This document shows positions 24,591-31,374 of a DNA stretch of 32,672 bases, one piece after another. The translations under genes were made by a program, and so were the position numbers. The notes beneath the pieces were generated by a model. The model was not told the origin of the DNA. It worked only from the letters and a program-made list of their open reading frames with translations, and ran no database searches. The stretch is from Candidatus Omnitrophota bacterium (lineage in GTDB: Bacteria > Ratteibacteria > UBA8468 > B48-G9 > JAFGKM01): NCBI GenBank assembly GCA_023818745.1, contig JAMWBY010000003.1:1-32672 (forward strand), read 5' to 3'. Each line of letters opens with the position of its first letter. The first letter of the stretch is position 1.

Positions 24591-25797
24591 TTTTCACATT
24601 CATTCAAAATTTAGTAGAGCAACAAGTAAAGATATGGAACTTGATGGACTTGTAAAATGGGCTAAATATAAAGGGATAAATCTTCTTGGCACTGGAGATA
24701 TTACTCATTTTTATTGGTTCCATGAATTAAAAAGAAATTTAAAGGAGACAGAAAGATTTGGGATTTATGAATATGGAGGAATTGATTTTATTTTAACAGG
24801 AGAAGTGTGTAATATTTTTGAATACCGTGGAATTACTAAAAGAATACATAATATAATCTTTATTTCAAATGTAGAAAAAGTTGAAAAATTTAATAGAGAT
24901 ATTGAAAAGTATGGTGATTTAAATGCGGATGGAAGACCAATGTTACAACTTTCTGCAAAAGAACTTGTAAAAATTTTAAAGGATATAGATGAATTTAGTT
25001 TTGTTGTTCCTGCTCATATTTGGACCCCTCACTTTTCTCTTTTCGGTTCTAATTCTGGTTTTGATGAAATTGAAGATTGTTTTGAAGAACTTACGGATGA
25101 GATATTTGCGCTTGAAACTGGATTAAGTAGTGACCCTGAGATGAACTGGCGACTATCAAAACTTGACAGATTTTCTTTAATTTCAAATTCAGATGCTCAT
25201 TCTCCCTCAAAAATAGGAAGAGAAGCAAATATATTTTTTGATAAGTTTGATTTTAAACAACTTATAGATATATTAAAAAGTAAAAATTTCAAGATGACAG
25301 TGGAGTATTTTCCTGAAGAAGGAAAGTATCATTATGATGGACATAGAAATTGTAATGTTTGTTTCTCTCCTCAGGAAACAAGAAAAAATAATTTTATATG
25401 TCCTATTTGTGGCAGAAAAGTAACAGTTGGAGTGATGCACAGAGTAGAAGAACTTGCTGATAGAAAACCAAATGAAAAACCGAAAAAATATGTTCCATTT
25501 AAAAAAATTGTTCCTCTTGACCAGATAATAAGTAGTGTAATAAACAAAGAAATTTCTTCCCAAATAGTTCAGAAGACATACTTTGAAATTATAAATAAAG
25601 TTGGTTCAGAGTTTTATATACTCTTAGATGCAAGTGAAAAAGAGATTGAAGAACAAATTGATATTAAAATTTGTGAAGGAATTAAAAAAGTAAGAAAAGG
25701 ACAGGTAAATATAAAACCTGGTTATGATGGAGAATTTGGTAAAGTTGAAATACCTTTAGATTTAAACACAAAAGAAGAACAACAGTCCCTCTTCTAA
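24577..25797 (+). CDS. Endonuclease Q-like DNA repair nuclease (PHP domain plus zinc finger)
   Basis: 406 residues. The PHP domain (about 1-235) has metal ligands His7 and His9 (DFHIHSKFS), GTGDITH (38-44), Glu76 (TGEVCNIFEY), His147 (VPAHIWTPHFSLFGSNSGFD region) and SNSDAHS (Asp206, His208). The zinc finger is Cys259-x2-Cys262 and Cys275-x2-Cys278. After it come KYVPFKKIVPLDQIIS and a basic, DNA-contacting C-terminal part. EndoQ cuts DNA 5' of deaminated bases (uracil, hypoxanthine, xanthine) and is best known from Thermococcales and a few bacteria. The last five residues, QQSLF, resemble a sliding-clamp-binding peptide (consensus QL[SD]LF), matching the known clamp link of archaeal EndoQ. 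Start ATG 24577 lies inside the HIT gene. Confidence 0.88.
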   Translation: MYIADFHIHSKFSRATSKDMELDGLVKWAKYKGINLLGTGDITHFYWFHELKRNLKETERFGIYEYGGIDFILTGEVCNIFEYRGITKRIHNIIFISNVEKVEKFNRDIEKYGDLNADGRPMLQLSAKELVKILKDIDEFSFVVPAHIWTPHFSLFGSNSGFDEIEDCFEELTDEIFALETGLSSDPEMNWRLSKLDRFSLISNSDAHSPSKIGREANIFFDKFDFKQLIDILKSKNFKMTVEYFPEEGKYHYDGHRNCNVCFSPQETRKNNFICPICGRKVTVGVMHRVEELADRKPNEKPKKYVPFKKIVPLDQIISSVINKEISSQIVQKTYFEIINKVGSEFYILLDASEKEIEEQIDIKICEGIKKVRKGQVNIKPGYDGEFGKVEIPLDLNTKEEQQSLF

Positions 25798-26036
25798 AAA
25801 TTATAATGAAAAATTTTAAAATCCTTGTAGTTAGTAGTATAAATTCCTTTTTAGAGTTTAAACCATTTTTGATAGAAGATGAGGAAAAATCATATATTCT
25901 ATTAATGACATTTTTTGTGTGCAATCAAAATTTTTTCAGGAAAGAAAATGGTAGGTAAAAAAATTAGGTTGTAAAAAAACTCATTTTTTGAGACCATGTC
26001 TAAGAAAAATTAGGTTAAAAGTTTCTTTTTGTGAAA
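25798..26036 (+). other. Gap upstream of guaA-type gene with 12-bp direct repeats and a doubtful 50-codon frame
   Basis: Two copies of AAAAATTAGGTT lie at 25959-25970 and 26005-26016. Between them CTCA-TTTT-TTGAG could form a small hairpin. A 50-codon frame runs from ATG 25806 to TAA 25958 (starts MKNFKILVVSS), without SD or recognisable relatives, and may be a gene remnant. No purine or other riboswitch core was recognised. The promoter of the next gene follows at 26037. Confidence 0.4.
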
Positions 26037-26066
26037 TTGACATATTTAAATTTAAAAAGTTAAAAT
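26037..26066 (+). promoter_or_regulatory. Sigma70-type promoter of the guaA-hisHF operon
   Basis: Perfect TTGACA (26037-26042), spacer 18, TAAAAT (26061-26066); TTAAAA with spacer 17 is an equal reading. Expected +1 near 26073 gives a leader of about 15 bases with GGGAGGA (26078-26084) before ATG 26089, the same design as the nusA promoter. Confidence 0.68.
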
Positions 26067-26088
26067 AAAAATAAAATGGGAGGATAAA

Positions 26089-27027
26089 ATGGCTAAATTC
26101 AGTCCTAAAAAATTTATAAAAGAAAGTGTTAATGAGTTAAGAAAAAAAATAAAAGACAAAAGGGCTTTAGTTGCAACTTCTGGTGGAGTTGATAGTACTG
26201 TTTGTGCTATTCTATCAAAAATGGCGATTGGCGATAAATTAGTTGTTTTTTTTATTGATGATGGTTTAATGAGAGAAAAAGAACCAGAACAAGTCAGAGA
26301 TTTTTTAGCAACAAAAGGAATAAACTTGGAAATCTGGAATGTTGAAGATACATTTTTTGAAGCATTGAAAGGCAAAACTGACCCTGAAGAAAAAAGGAAG
26401 GCATTCAGAGACACGTTTTATAAAATATTGAGTCAAGCAGTAAGAAGTTATTCTGTAGATTTTTTAATTCAAGGAACTATAGCAGCAGATATCGTTGAAA
26501 CCCAAAAAGGCATAAAGACACAACACAATGTTCTTTCTCAAATTGGAGTGAATCCTGCTTTTTATGGTTTAACAATAATTGAACCATTAAGAGAACTTTA
26601 CAAAAATCAGGTAAGACAGGTTGCTAAGGTACTTGGATTACCTAAAAAAATATATGATAGAAAGCCATTTCCTGGTCCTGGATTAGCAACGAGAGTTATA
26701 GGAGAAGTAACAAGGGACAGGGTGGAGAAAATAAGGATTGCTACAAAAATAGTAGAAGAAGAACTTATAGAAAAAAATATTTTTCAAGCATTCCCAGTAT
26801 TATTTTCAGATAAAGCAACAGGTATAGTTGATGGTAAAAGATTGTTAGGAGATATAATTGCAATTAGAGCTGTTAAATCTGAAGATGCTTTAACTGCTCA
26901 ACCAGTAAAAATTTTGTGGAAAAGATTATACAAAATAAGAGATAGGATTTTAAAAGAAGTTCCTGGTGTTGTGAAAGTTTTATATGATATAACTCCTAAA
27001 CCACCGAGTACAATTGAATATATTTAG
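26089..27027 (+). CDS. GMP synthase ATP-pyrophosphatase subunit (stand-alone GuaA C-terminal type)
   Basis: 312 residues: the synthetase half of GMP synthase without the N-terminal glutaminase of ordinary bacterial GuaA (about 510-525). The PP-loop is SGGVDST (31-37). Other marks are IQGTIAADIVETQ, KTQHNV, EPLRELYKNQVRQVAKVLGLP, RKPFPGPGLATRV and the dimerisation tail ending KPPSTIEYI. It would adenylate XMP and aminate it with ammonia, making GMP. Archaea keep the two halves as separate genes, and this bacterial copy follows that plan. The glutaminase partner (GuaAa) is not in the window, but another class I glutaminase, HisH, follows by 31 bp. The IETQKG/TQHNVLSQ region differs from standard GuaA, so a paralogue with another substrate is possible. 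A strong GGGAGGA site fixes the start. Confidence 0.82.
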   Translation: MAKFSPKKFIKESVNELRKKIKDKRALVATSGGVDSTVCAILSKMAIGDKLVVFFIDDGLMREKEPEQVRDFLATKGINLEIWNVEDTFFEALKGKTDPEEKRKAFRDTFYKILSQAVRSYSVDFLIQGTIAADIVETQKGIKTQHNVLSQIGVNPAFYGLTIIEPLRELYKNQVRQVAKVLGLPKKIYDRKPFPGPGLATRVIGEVTRDRVEKIRIATKIVEEELIEKNIFQAFPVLFSDKATGIVDGKRLLGDIIAIRAVKSEDALTAQPVKILWKRLYKIRDRILKEVPGVVKVLYDITPKPPSTIEYI

Positions 27028-27058
27028 TCGTTTCAAAAGTTAAAAGGAAAAACAAAAA

Positions 27059-27667
27059 GTGATTGGAATTATAAAGTATGGTAGTGGAAATATATATAGT
27101 GTTTTTTCTACACTTAAATTTTTGGGGAAAGAAGTAGTTTTAGTTGAAAATCCGAAAATATTAGATAAGTTAAATTTTTTGATTCTTCCTGGTGTCGGAA
27201 ATTTTGCTTCAAGTATGGAAAATTTAGAAAAGGGGGGTCTTTTAGAGAAAATAAGATACAAATTAAAAGATGGAATTCCATTTCTTGGTATCTGTTTAGG
27301 ACTTCAACTTTTGTTTGAGTGGAGCGAAGAAGGGGAAAGAGAAGGTTTTGGAATTTTAAAAGGGAAAGTGGTAAAATTTAAAGATAAAAATATAAAGATA
27401 CCTCATATGGGATGGAATAAAGTGAAAATTTTAAAAGAAAGTTTCCTTTTTAAAGATATTAGGGATAATTCATATTTTTATTTTGCACATTCTTATTATG
27501 TAAATACGCAAAAAGAACTTATCATAGGGAAAACAAATTATGGAATTGATTTTCCTTCTGTTATTGTTAAAAAAAATATAGTTGGTGTTCAATTTCATCC
27601 AGAGAAAAGTGGTGAACTTGGATTATTGTTTTTAAAAAATTTTCTGGAGGGAAAATGGTTACAGTGA
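27059..27667 (+). CDS. hisH: Imidazole glycerol phosphate synthase, glutaminase subunit, GTG start
   Basis: 202 residues, normal for HisH. It is a class I glutamine amidotransferase that makes ammonia for HisF in histidine synthesis. The catalytic triad is Cys79 ([12 protein letters not shown]), His180 and Glu182 ([10 protein letters not shown]). HisH-specific text includes the N-terminal YGSGN (7-11), LPGVGNF (43-49), IPHMGWN (114-120) and YFAHSYYV. The start is GTG 27059, because the conserved [10 protein letters not shown] follows at once and no ATG fits; AAAAGGA lies about 10 bases upstream. The gene overlaps hisF by 13 bp. No other histidine gene is in view. Confidence 0.94.
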   Translation: MIGIIKYGSGNIYSVFSTLKFLGKEVVLVENPKILDKLNFLILPGVGNFASSMENLEKGGLLEKIRYKLKDGIPFLGICLGLQLLFEWSEEGEREGFGILKGKVVKFKDKNIKIPHMGWNKVKILKESFLFKDIRDNSYFYFAHSYYVNTQKELIIGKTNYGIDFPSVIVKKNIVGVQFHPEKSGELGLLFLKNFLEGKWLQ

Positions 27668-28419
27668 GAATTATACCATGTCTTGATGTAAAAGATGGAA
27701 AAGTTGTAAAAGGTATTCATTTTGAAAATATTAAAGTTGCAGGAGACCCTGTAGAAAATGCTTCTTTTTATTGTAAAGAAGGAGCAGATGAGATTGTTTT
27801 TCTTGACATTAGTGCAACTATAGAAGGTAGAAAAACAATGGTAGATATTGTAAGAAAAGTTGCAGATGTTGTTTTTATACCTTTTACAGTGGGTGGAGGT
27901 ATTTCCTCTTTAAATGATATAGATAAATTATTATCAAATGGTGCGGATAAAATTTCAATTAATACTGCTGCTGTAAAAAATCCCAAACTGATTGAAGAAT
28001 CAGCAAAAAAATTTGGAAGTCAATGTATAGTAGTTGCAATAGATGCTAAAAAAATAGGAAATAATAAATGGGAAGTTTTTATTGAAGGAGGGAAGACACC
28101 GACAGGATTAGATGTTATAGATTGGGCAAAGAAAACAGTAGATTTAGGAGCAGGCGAAATTTTATTAACAAGTATTGATAGAGACGGGACACAGGATGGA
28201 TACGATATTGAATTGACAAAAACTGTAAGTGAAAGTGTTAAAATTCCTGTTATTGCTTCTGGTGGAGCAGGAAAACTTGAACATCTATATGAAGCAATTG
28301 TCAATGGTAAAGCAAACGCAGTTTTAATTGCATCTCTTTTACATTTTAGAATTTTAACAATTCCTCAAATAAAAAAATATCTCAAATCAAAAGGAATTGA
28401 AGTAAGAGAAATTAAATGA
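27655..28419 (+). CDS. hisF: Imidazole glycerol phosphate synthase, cyclase subunit
   Basis: 254 residues, a (beta/alpha)8 barrel of standard size. It joins HisH-derived ammonia to PRFAR, giving imidazole glycerol phosphate and AICAR. Both catalytic aspartates sit at their canonical numbers: Asp11 ([16 protein letters not shown]) and Asp130 (VVAIDAKK). Phosphate-binding loops include FTVGGGI and ASGGAG (GGAGKLEHL), and [14 protein letters not shown] is diagnostic for HisF over HisA. GGAGGG lies 7 bases before ATG 27655, inside the end of hisH. It ends 6 bp before the epimerase gene, so the operon continues. Confidence 0.97.
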   Translation: MVTVRIIPCLDVKDGKVVKGIHFENIKVAGDPVENASFYCKEGADEIVFLDISATIEGRKTMVDIVRKVADVVFIPFTVGGGISSLNDIDKLLSNGADKISINTAAVKNPKLIEESAKKFGSQCIVVAIDAKKIGNNKWEVFIEGGKTPTGLDVIDWAKKTVDLGAGEILLTSIDRDGTQDGYDIELTKTVSESVKIPVIASGGAGKLEHLYEAIVNGKANAVLIASLLHFRILTIPQIKKYLKSKGIEVREIK

Positions 28420-28425
28420 GGCAAT

Positions 28426-29415
28426 ATGGATAATTTTTTGATAACAGGTGGTTGTGGATTTATTGGTTCGTATTTAGCAGAAGAACTTGTAAAACAAAAT
28501 AAAAAAGTTTTTGTTATTGATGACCTTTCGACAGGGAGTTTAAAAAATCTGTCAAATATTATAAATCATAAAAATCTTAACATTTTTATAGATACAATCT
28601 TAAATCAACATTTAATTGAACAACTTATAAAAAAAGTTGATTTTGTATTTCATCTTGCAGCAGTTGTTGGAGTAAAAAAAGTTATGGAAAGCCCTATTGA
28701 CTCTATCATTGTAAATATTGAAGGAACTAAAAATATATTAAAATTCTGTGCCAAACACAGAAAAAAAGTTTTAATTACTTCAACATCTGAAGTTTATGGA
28801 AAGAATGTAAATGTTCCTTTTTCTGAATCTGCAGATATAGTTATTGGTTCAACAAAGAAGAAAAGATGGTCTTATGCCTGTACTAAAGCAATTGATGAGT
28901 TTTTATCTTTTGCTTTTTATGAAGAATATGGATTATCTGTAATAATTGTTAGATTGTTTAATACAGTAGGGGCAAGGCAGACGGAAAGATATGGAATGGT
29001 AATTCCAAGGTTTACAAAACAAGCACTTTCAGGCAATCCCATAACTATTTTTGGTAATGGAGAGCAAACAAGATGTTTTATACATGTAAAAGATGTAATT
29101 TCAACTTTACTAAAATTGATTGATAAAGATGAAAGTTACGGAGATATTTTTAACATTGGGAGTGATGAAGAAATTAAGATAAAAGATCTGGCTTTTCTTA
29201 TTAAAGAAATTACAAAAAGTAATTCAGAAATTAAATTTGTAGATCCAGAAGAGGTTTACAATAAAGGTTTTGAGGATATGGCGAGAAGAATTCCTGATTT
29301 AAGCAAATTAAGGAAAACAATTGATTTTCAACCATGTTATACGATAAAAGACATAATAATTGATGTAGTGGAATATTACAAAAAACAATCTGATTTATTA
29401 CCTTATTTTTGTTAA
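28426..29415 (+). CDS. NAD-dependent nucleotide-sugar epimerase/dehydratase (extended SDR)
   Basis: 329 residues. The Rossmann motif TGGCGFIGS (7-15) is followed by Asp32-Asp33 (VIDDLSTG), which favours NAD over NADP. The catalytic set is Ser/Thr near 119-121 (LITSTSEVYG), Tyr150 and Lys154 (WSYACTKAIDE). RLFNTVGARQTERYGMVIPRF and TRCFIHVKDV place it with UDP-glucose 4-epimerase, UDP-glucuronate decarboxylase and dTDP-glucose dehydratase relatives; GARQ-x5-GMVIPRF is typical of that group. The substrate is not determined. It lies 6 bp after hisF and just before a surface-glycan module, so a role in making an activated sugar for the envelope is plausible. Confidence 0.88.
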   Translation: MDNFLITGGCGFIGSYLAEELVKQNKKVFVIDDLSTGSLKNLSNIINHKNLNIFIDTILNQHLIEQLIKKVDFVFHLAAVVGVKKVMESPIDSIIVNIEGTKNILKFCAKHRKKVLITSTSEVYGKNVNVPFSESADIVIGSTKKKRWSYACTKAIDEFLSFAFYEEYGLSVIIVRLFNTVGARQTERYGMVIPRFTKQALSGNPITIFGNGEQTRCFIHVKDVISTLLKLIDKDESYGDIFNIGSDEEIKIKDLAFLIKEITKSNSEIKFVDPEEVYNKGFEDMARRIPDLSKLRKTIDFQPCYTIKDIIIDVVEYYKKQSDLLPYFC

Positions 29416-29429
29416 ATGAATATCAACTA

Positions 29430-29455
29430 TTTAATCAATTGAGCAATTAGTTAAA
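29430..29455. promoter_or_regulatory. Palindrome A: probable operator upstream of the winged-helix regulator
   Basis: A 26-bp inverted repeat of the form TTTAA-N2-AATTG-N2-CAATT-N2-TTAAA, perfect in all four 5-bp blocks, ending 7 bp before the regulator's ATG. A near copy lies at 29781-29806, matching at 23 of 26 positions, plus the next two bases. A weak promoter TTGTTA-N17-TAATCA (29409-29437) would have its -10 box inside the palindrome. Just after it, ATG-TAA (29455-29460) forms a start followed at once by a stop. Confidence 0.7.
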
Positions 29456-29462
29456 TGTAAAA

Positions 29463-29777
29463 ATGAAAAGAAAAAAAATGCCAGAAAGGGAATATAGGGC
29501 GTCAAGGATATGTAGAGTTTTAGGAAATCCAACAGCATATCAGATAATGAAATTGCTTACATCCAAAGAAAAACTTTCTCCATCTGAAATGAGTAAAAAG
29601 CTTGGTCTTACAATTCCTAACGTTTCAAGAACCCTTAGAAATTTAAGACAAATAGATTTGGTAAGATATGAAACGAAAAATTATATCAAAAAATATTACA
29701 TTAAGGATGAAAGTGTTTTAGAAATTTTTAACAGTTTAGAAAATTATGTTGAAAAAATAAAAGAAAAAAAATTTTAA
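29463..29777 (+). CDS. Winged helix-turn-helix transcriptional regulator (ArsR-like)
   Basis: 104 residues. An ArsR/MarR-like winged helix fills most of it: ASRICRVLGNPTAYQIMKLL (first helices, about 14-33), then LSPSEMSKKLGLTIPNVSRTLRNLRQIDLV (about 38-67), where SEMSKKLGL-x3-NVSRTLRNL is the helix-turn-helix, and the KKYYIKD wing. The C-terminal helix (about 83-104) probably dimerises. No ELCVC or other metal-binding cysteine pair is present, so it is not an obvious metal sensor; the signal is unknown. It is bracketed by two near-identical palindromes at 29430-29455 and 29781-29806. The simplest reading is that it controls itself and the glycosyltransferase gene that starts on the second palindrome. 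No SD is seen. Confidence 0.85.
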   Translation: MKRKKMPEREYRASRICRVLGNPTAYQIMKLLTSKEKLSPSEMSKKLGLTIPNVSRTLRNLRQIDLVRYETKNYIKKYYIKDESVLEIFNSLENYVEKIKEKKF

Positions 29778-29780
29778 TTA

Positions 29781-29806
29781 ATTAACCAATTGAGCAATTA
29801 ATTAAA
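29781..29806. promoter_or_regulatory. Palindrome B: probable operator overlapping the glycosyltransferase start codon
   Basis: Second copy of the palindrome: ATTAA-N2-AATTG-N2-CAATT-N2-TTAAA, matching palindrome A at 23 of 26 positions plus the following TG. Its last base is the A of ATG 29806, and it begins 3 bp after the regulator's stop. A protein bound here would block transcription or ribosome access to the downstream gene. Confidence 0.7.
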
Positions 29807-31374
29807 TGATTAAGTGGAGAAAAAAAGAGAAGAAGGGAATAAAGGGGTTTGATAAGAGAAAAGCAGTATTATTAATATTGTTGTTGGCATTTCTCCTTAG
29901 AATAAGTTATTTGTTTTTTTTGAAAGACACTGTTTTTTTTAATCCTTATATTATGGATAAACATGACCAAAAAACATTTATTTTATGGGCAGAACAGATT
30001 TTAAAGCATCCTTTTTATGTTGATGGAAATGTTTTTTATATGGCTCCATTTTATCCTTATTTTCTTGCTTTTGTTCATTTAATTTCAAATGGTAATTTAT
30101 TTTTAATTTATATTGTACAAATTTTATTTGATGTCTTTTTATGCTATTTAATTTATCTTCTCGGGAAAATACTCTATGATGAAGCAACTGGAATTCTTGC
30201 AAGTTTTTTCTGTGCATTTTATAGGTCTTTTGTTATCTATTCATCTACTATTCTAAGTGACAATTTAATTATGTTTCTTTATATTTCTTTTATTACTTCT
30301 TTGTACGTTTTTCTTATGAGGAAAAGTTTGAAATGGTTGATAATTACAGGAATTTTGCTTGGTTTTTCTGCTCTTGCAAAACCAACTATTGGAATTTTTT
30401 TACCATTTTTATTTATCGGACTTTTAATTTATGATAAAAAAGATTGCTTATTAAATTTAAAATTTAAAATTGGATATCCTCAGGATAGAATTTTTACTTT
30501 TTTTTTCATTGTTTTTATTGCAGGAATTGTAATTTTACCGATTACTATAAGGAATTGGTATGTTGGAAGAGTTTTTGTTCCTATATGTTCAAATGGTCCT
30601 GAAAACTGGAGGATTGGTAATAGCGCTGATTCTATTGGTCTCTTTTACTATCCAACAGGTCCACTTCTTTCACCTTTATCATTGGATTTCTGGAAATTAT
30701 TTTTAAAAAAAATGTATCTATTTTTTACAAGTTATGAGTGGCCTCAGAATATGAATATTTATTTAATGGAACAGTTAATACCTTTGCTTAAAATTGCTTT
30801 TGTTAGATTTGGTTTAATAATCCCACTTGGTTTATTTGGATTAATTTTATTTTTTAAAAATTTTAGAAAAAATTTTTTATTTATAACATTTACTTTTTCA
30901 AATATTCTATGGGTTGTTTTATTTTTCATTGTTGATAGATACAGATTTCCTGCAGTCGCTTGTTTTTCTATATCTGCCGCATATCTTATTATATGGGCTT
31001 ATAAAGAAATATTTAAAAATAAAAAAATTTTGTATCCATTTTTAATGTTTTTTTTAATATTTATTTTTGCTTATATTTTTAATAGTGGCCCTTCTGAACT
31101 ATTGCCTCGTAAAAGTAAAGAAATTTTTGGGTATTTAAGTGCCAAAGGAATAGGAGAAGATTTGAGAGAGAAAAAAATAAAACAGGCATATAAAAAAGCA
31201 ACTGCATTTTTGAAAATTTTACCTGATGACCCAAAAAGTAATTTTCTGATGGCTCTTGTTTATTACGAGATGGGAGATAGAGAAAAAATGTTTTGGTATT
31301 TAGATAAAACTTTTAAACTTAATCCTGAATTTAAACCAGCAAAAGAATTTTTAGAAGATTTGAATAGAAAATGA
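29806..31374 (+). CDS. Membrane glycosyltransferase of the GT39/ArnT (PMT_2) type with C-terminal TPR-like tail
   Basis: 522 residues. A basic N-terminus (1-19) precedes about 10-12 membrane segments up to about residue 425. The first large loop has NPYIMDKHDQKTFILWAEQIL (46-66), where Asp51/Asp54 match the acidic catalytic site of GT-C enzymes, and the MAPFYPYFLAF stretch matches the PLYPL motif of this family. Such enzymes move a sugar from a polyprenyl phosphate to lipid or protein at the outer face of the inner membrane. Residues about 440-520 (AKGIGEDLREKKIKQAYKKA, LPDDPKSNFLMALVYYEMGD, MFWYLDKTFKLNPEFKPA) look like two TPR helix pairs. No SD; the ATG sits on palindrome B. Its stop overlaps the next start (ATGA at 31371). 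Confidence 0.85.
   Translation: MIKWRKKEKKGIKGFDKRKAVLLILLLAFLLRISYLFFLKDTVFFNPYIMDKHDQKTFILWAEQILKHPFYVDGNVFYMAPFYPYFLAFVHLISNGNLFLIYIVQILFDVFLCYLIYLLGKILYDEATGILASFFCAFYRSFVIYSSTILSDNLIMFLYISFITSLYVFLMRKSLKWLIITGILLGFSALAKPTIGIFLPFLFIGLLIYDKKDCLLNLKFKIGYPQDRIFTFFFIVFIAGIVILPITIRNWYVGRVFVPICSNGPENWRIGNSADSIGLFYYPTGPLLSPLSLDFWKLFLKKMYLFFTSYEWPQNMNIYLMEQLIPLLKIAFVRFGLIIPLGLFGLILFFKNFRKNFLFITFTFSNILWVVLFFIVDRYRFPAVACFSISAAYLIIWAYKEIFKNKKILYPFLMFFLIFIFAYIFNSGPSELLPRKSKEIFGYLSAKGIGEDLREKKIKQAYKKATAFLKILPDDPKSNFLMALVYYEMGDREKMFWYLDKTFKLNPEFKPAKEFLEDLNRK

Noticed and set aside
25806-25958. Possible 50-residue gene starting MKNFKILVVSS
   Set aside because: No SD, no recognisable domain, ends in low-information text, and lies in an AT-rich gap with repeats. 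Kept only as a note inside the gap entry.
29430-29806. Reading the paired palindromes as a dif/Xer or integron recombination site pair
   Set aside because: The half-site and 2-base centre do not resemble Xer dif (6-base centre) or attC structure, and no recombinase gene is nearby. The regulator-operator reading is simpler.
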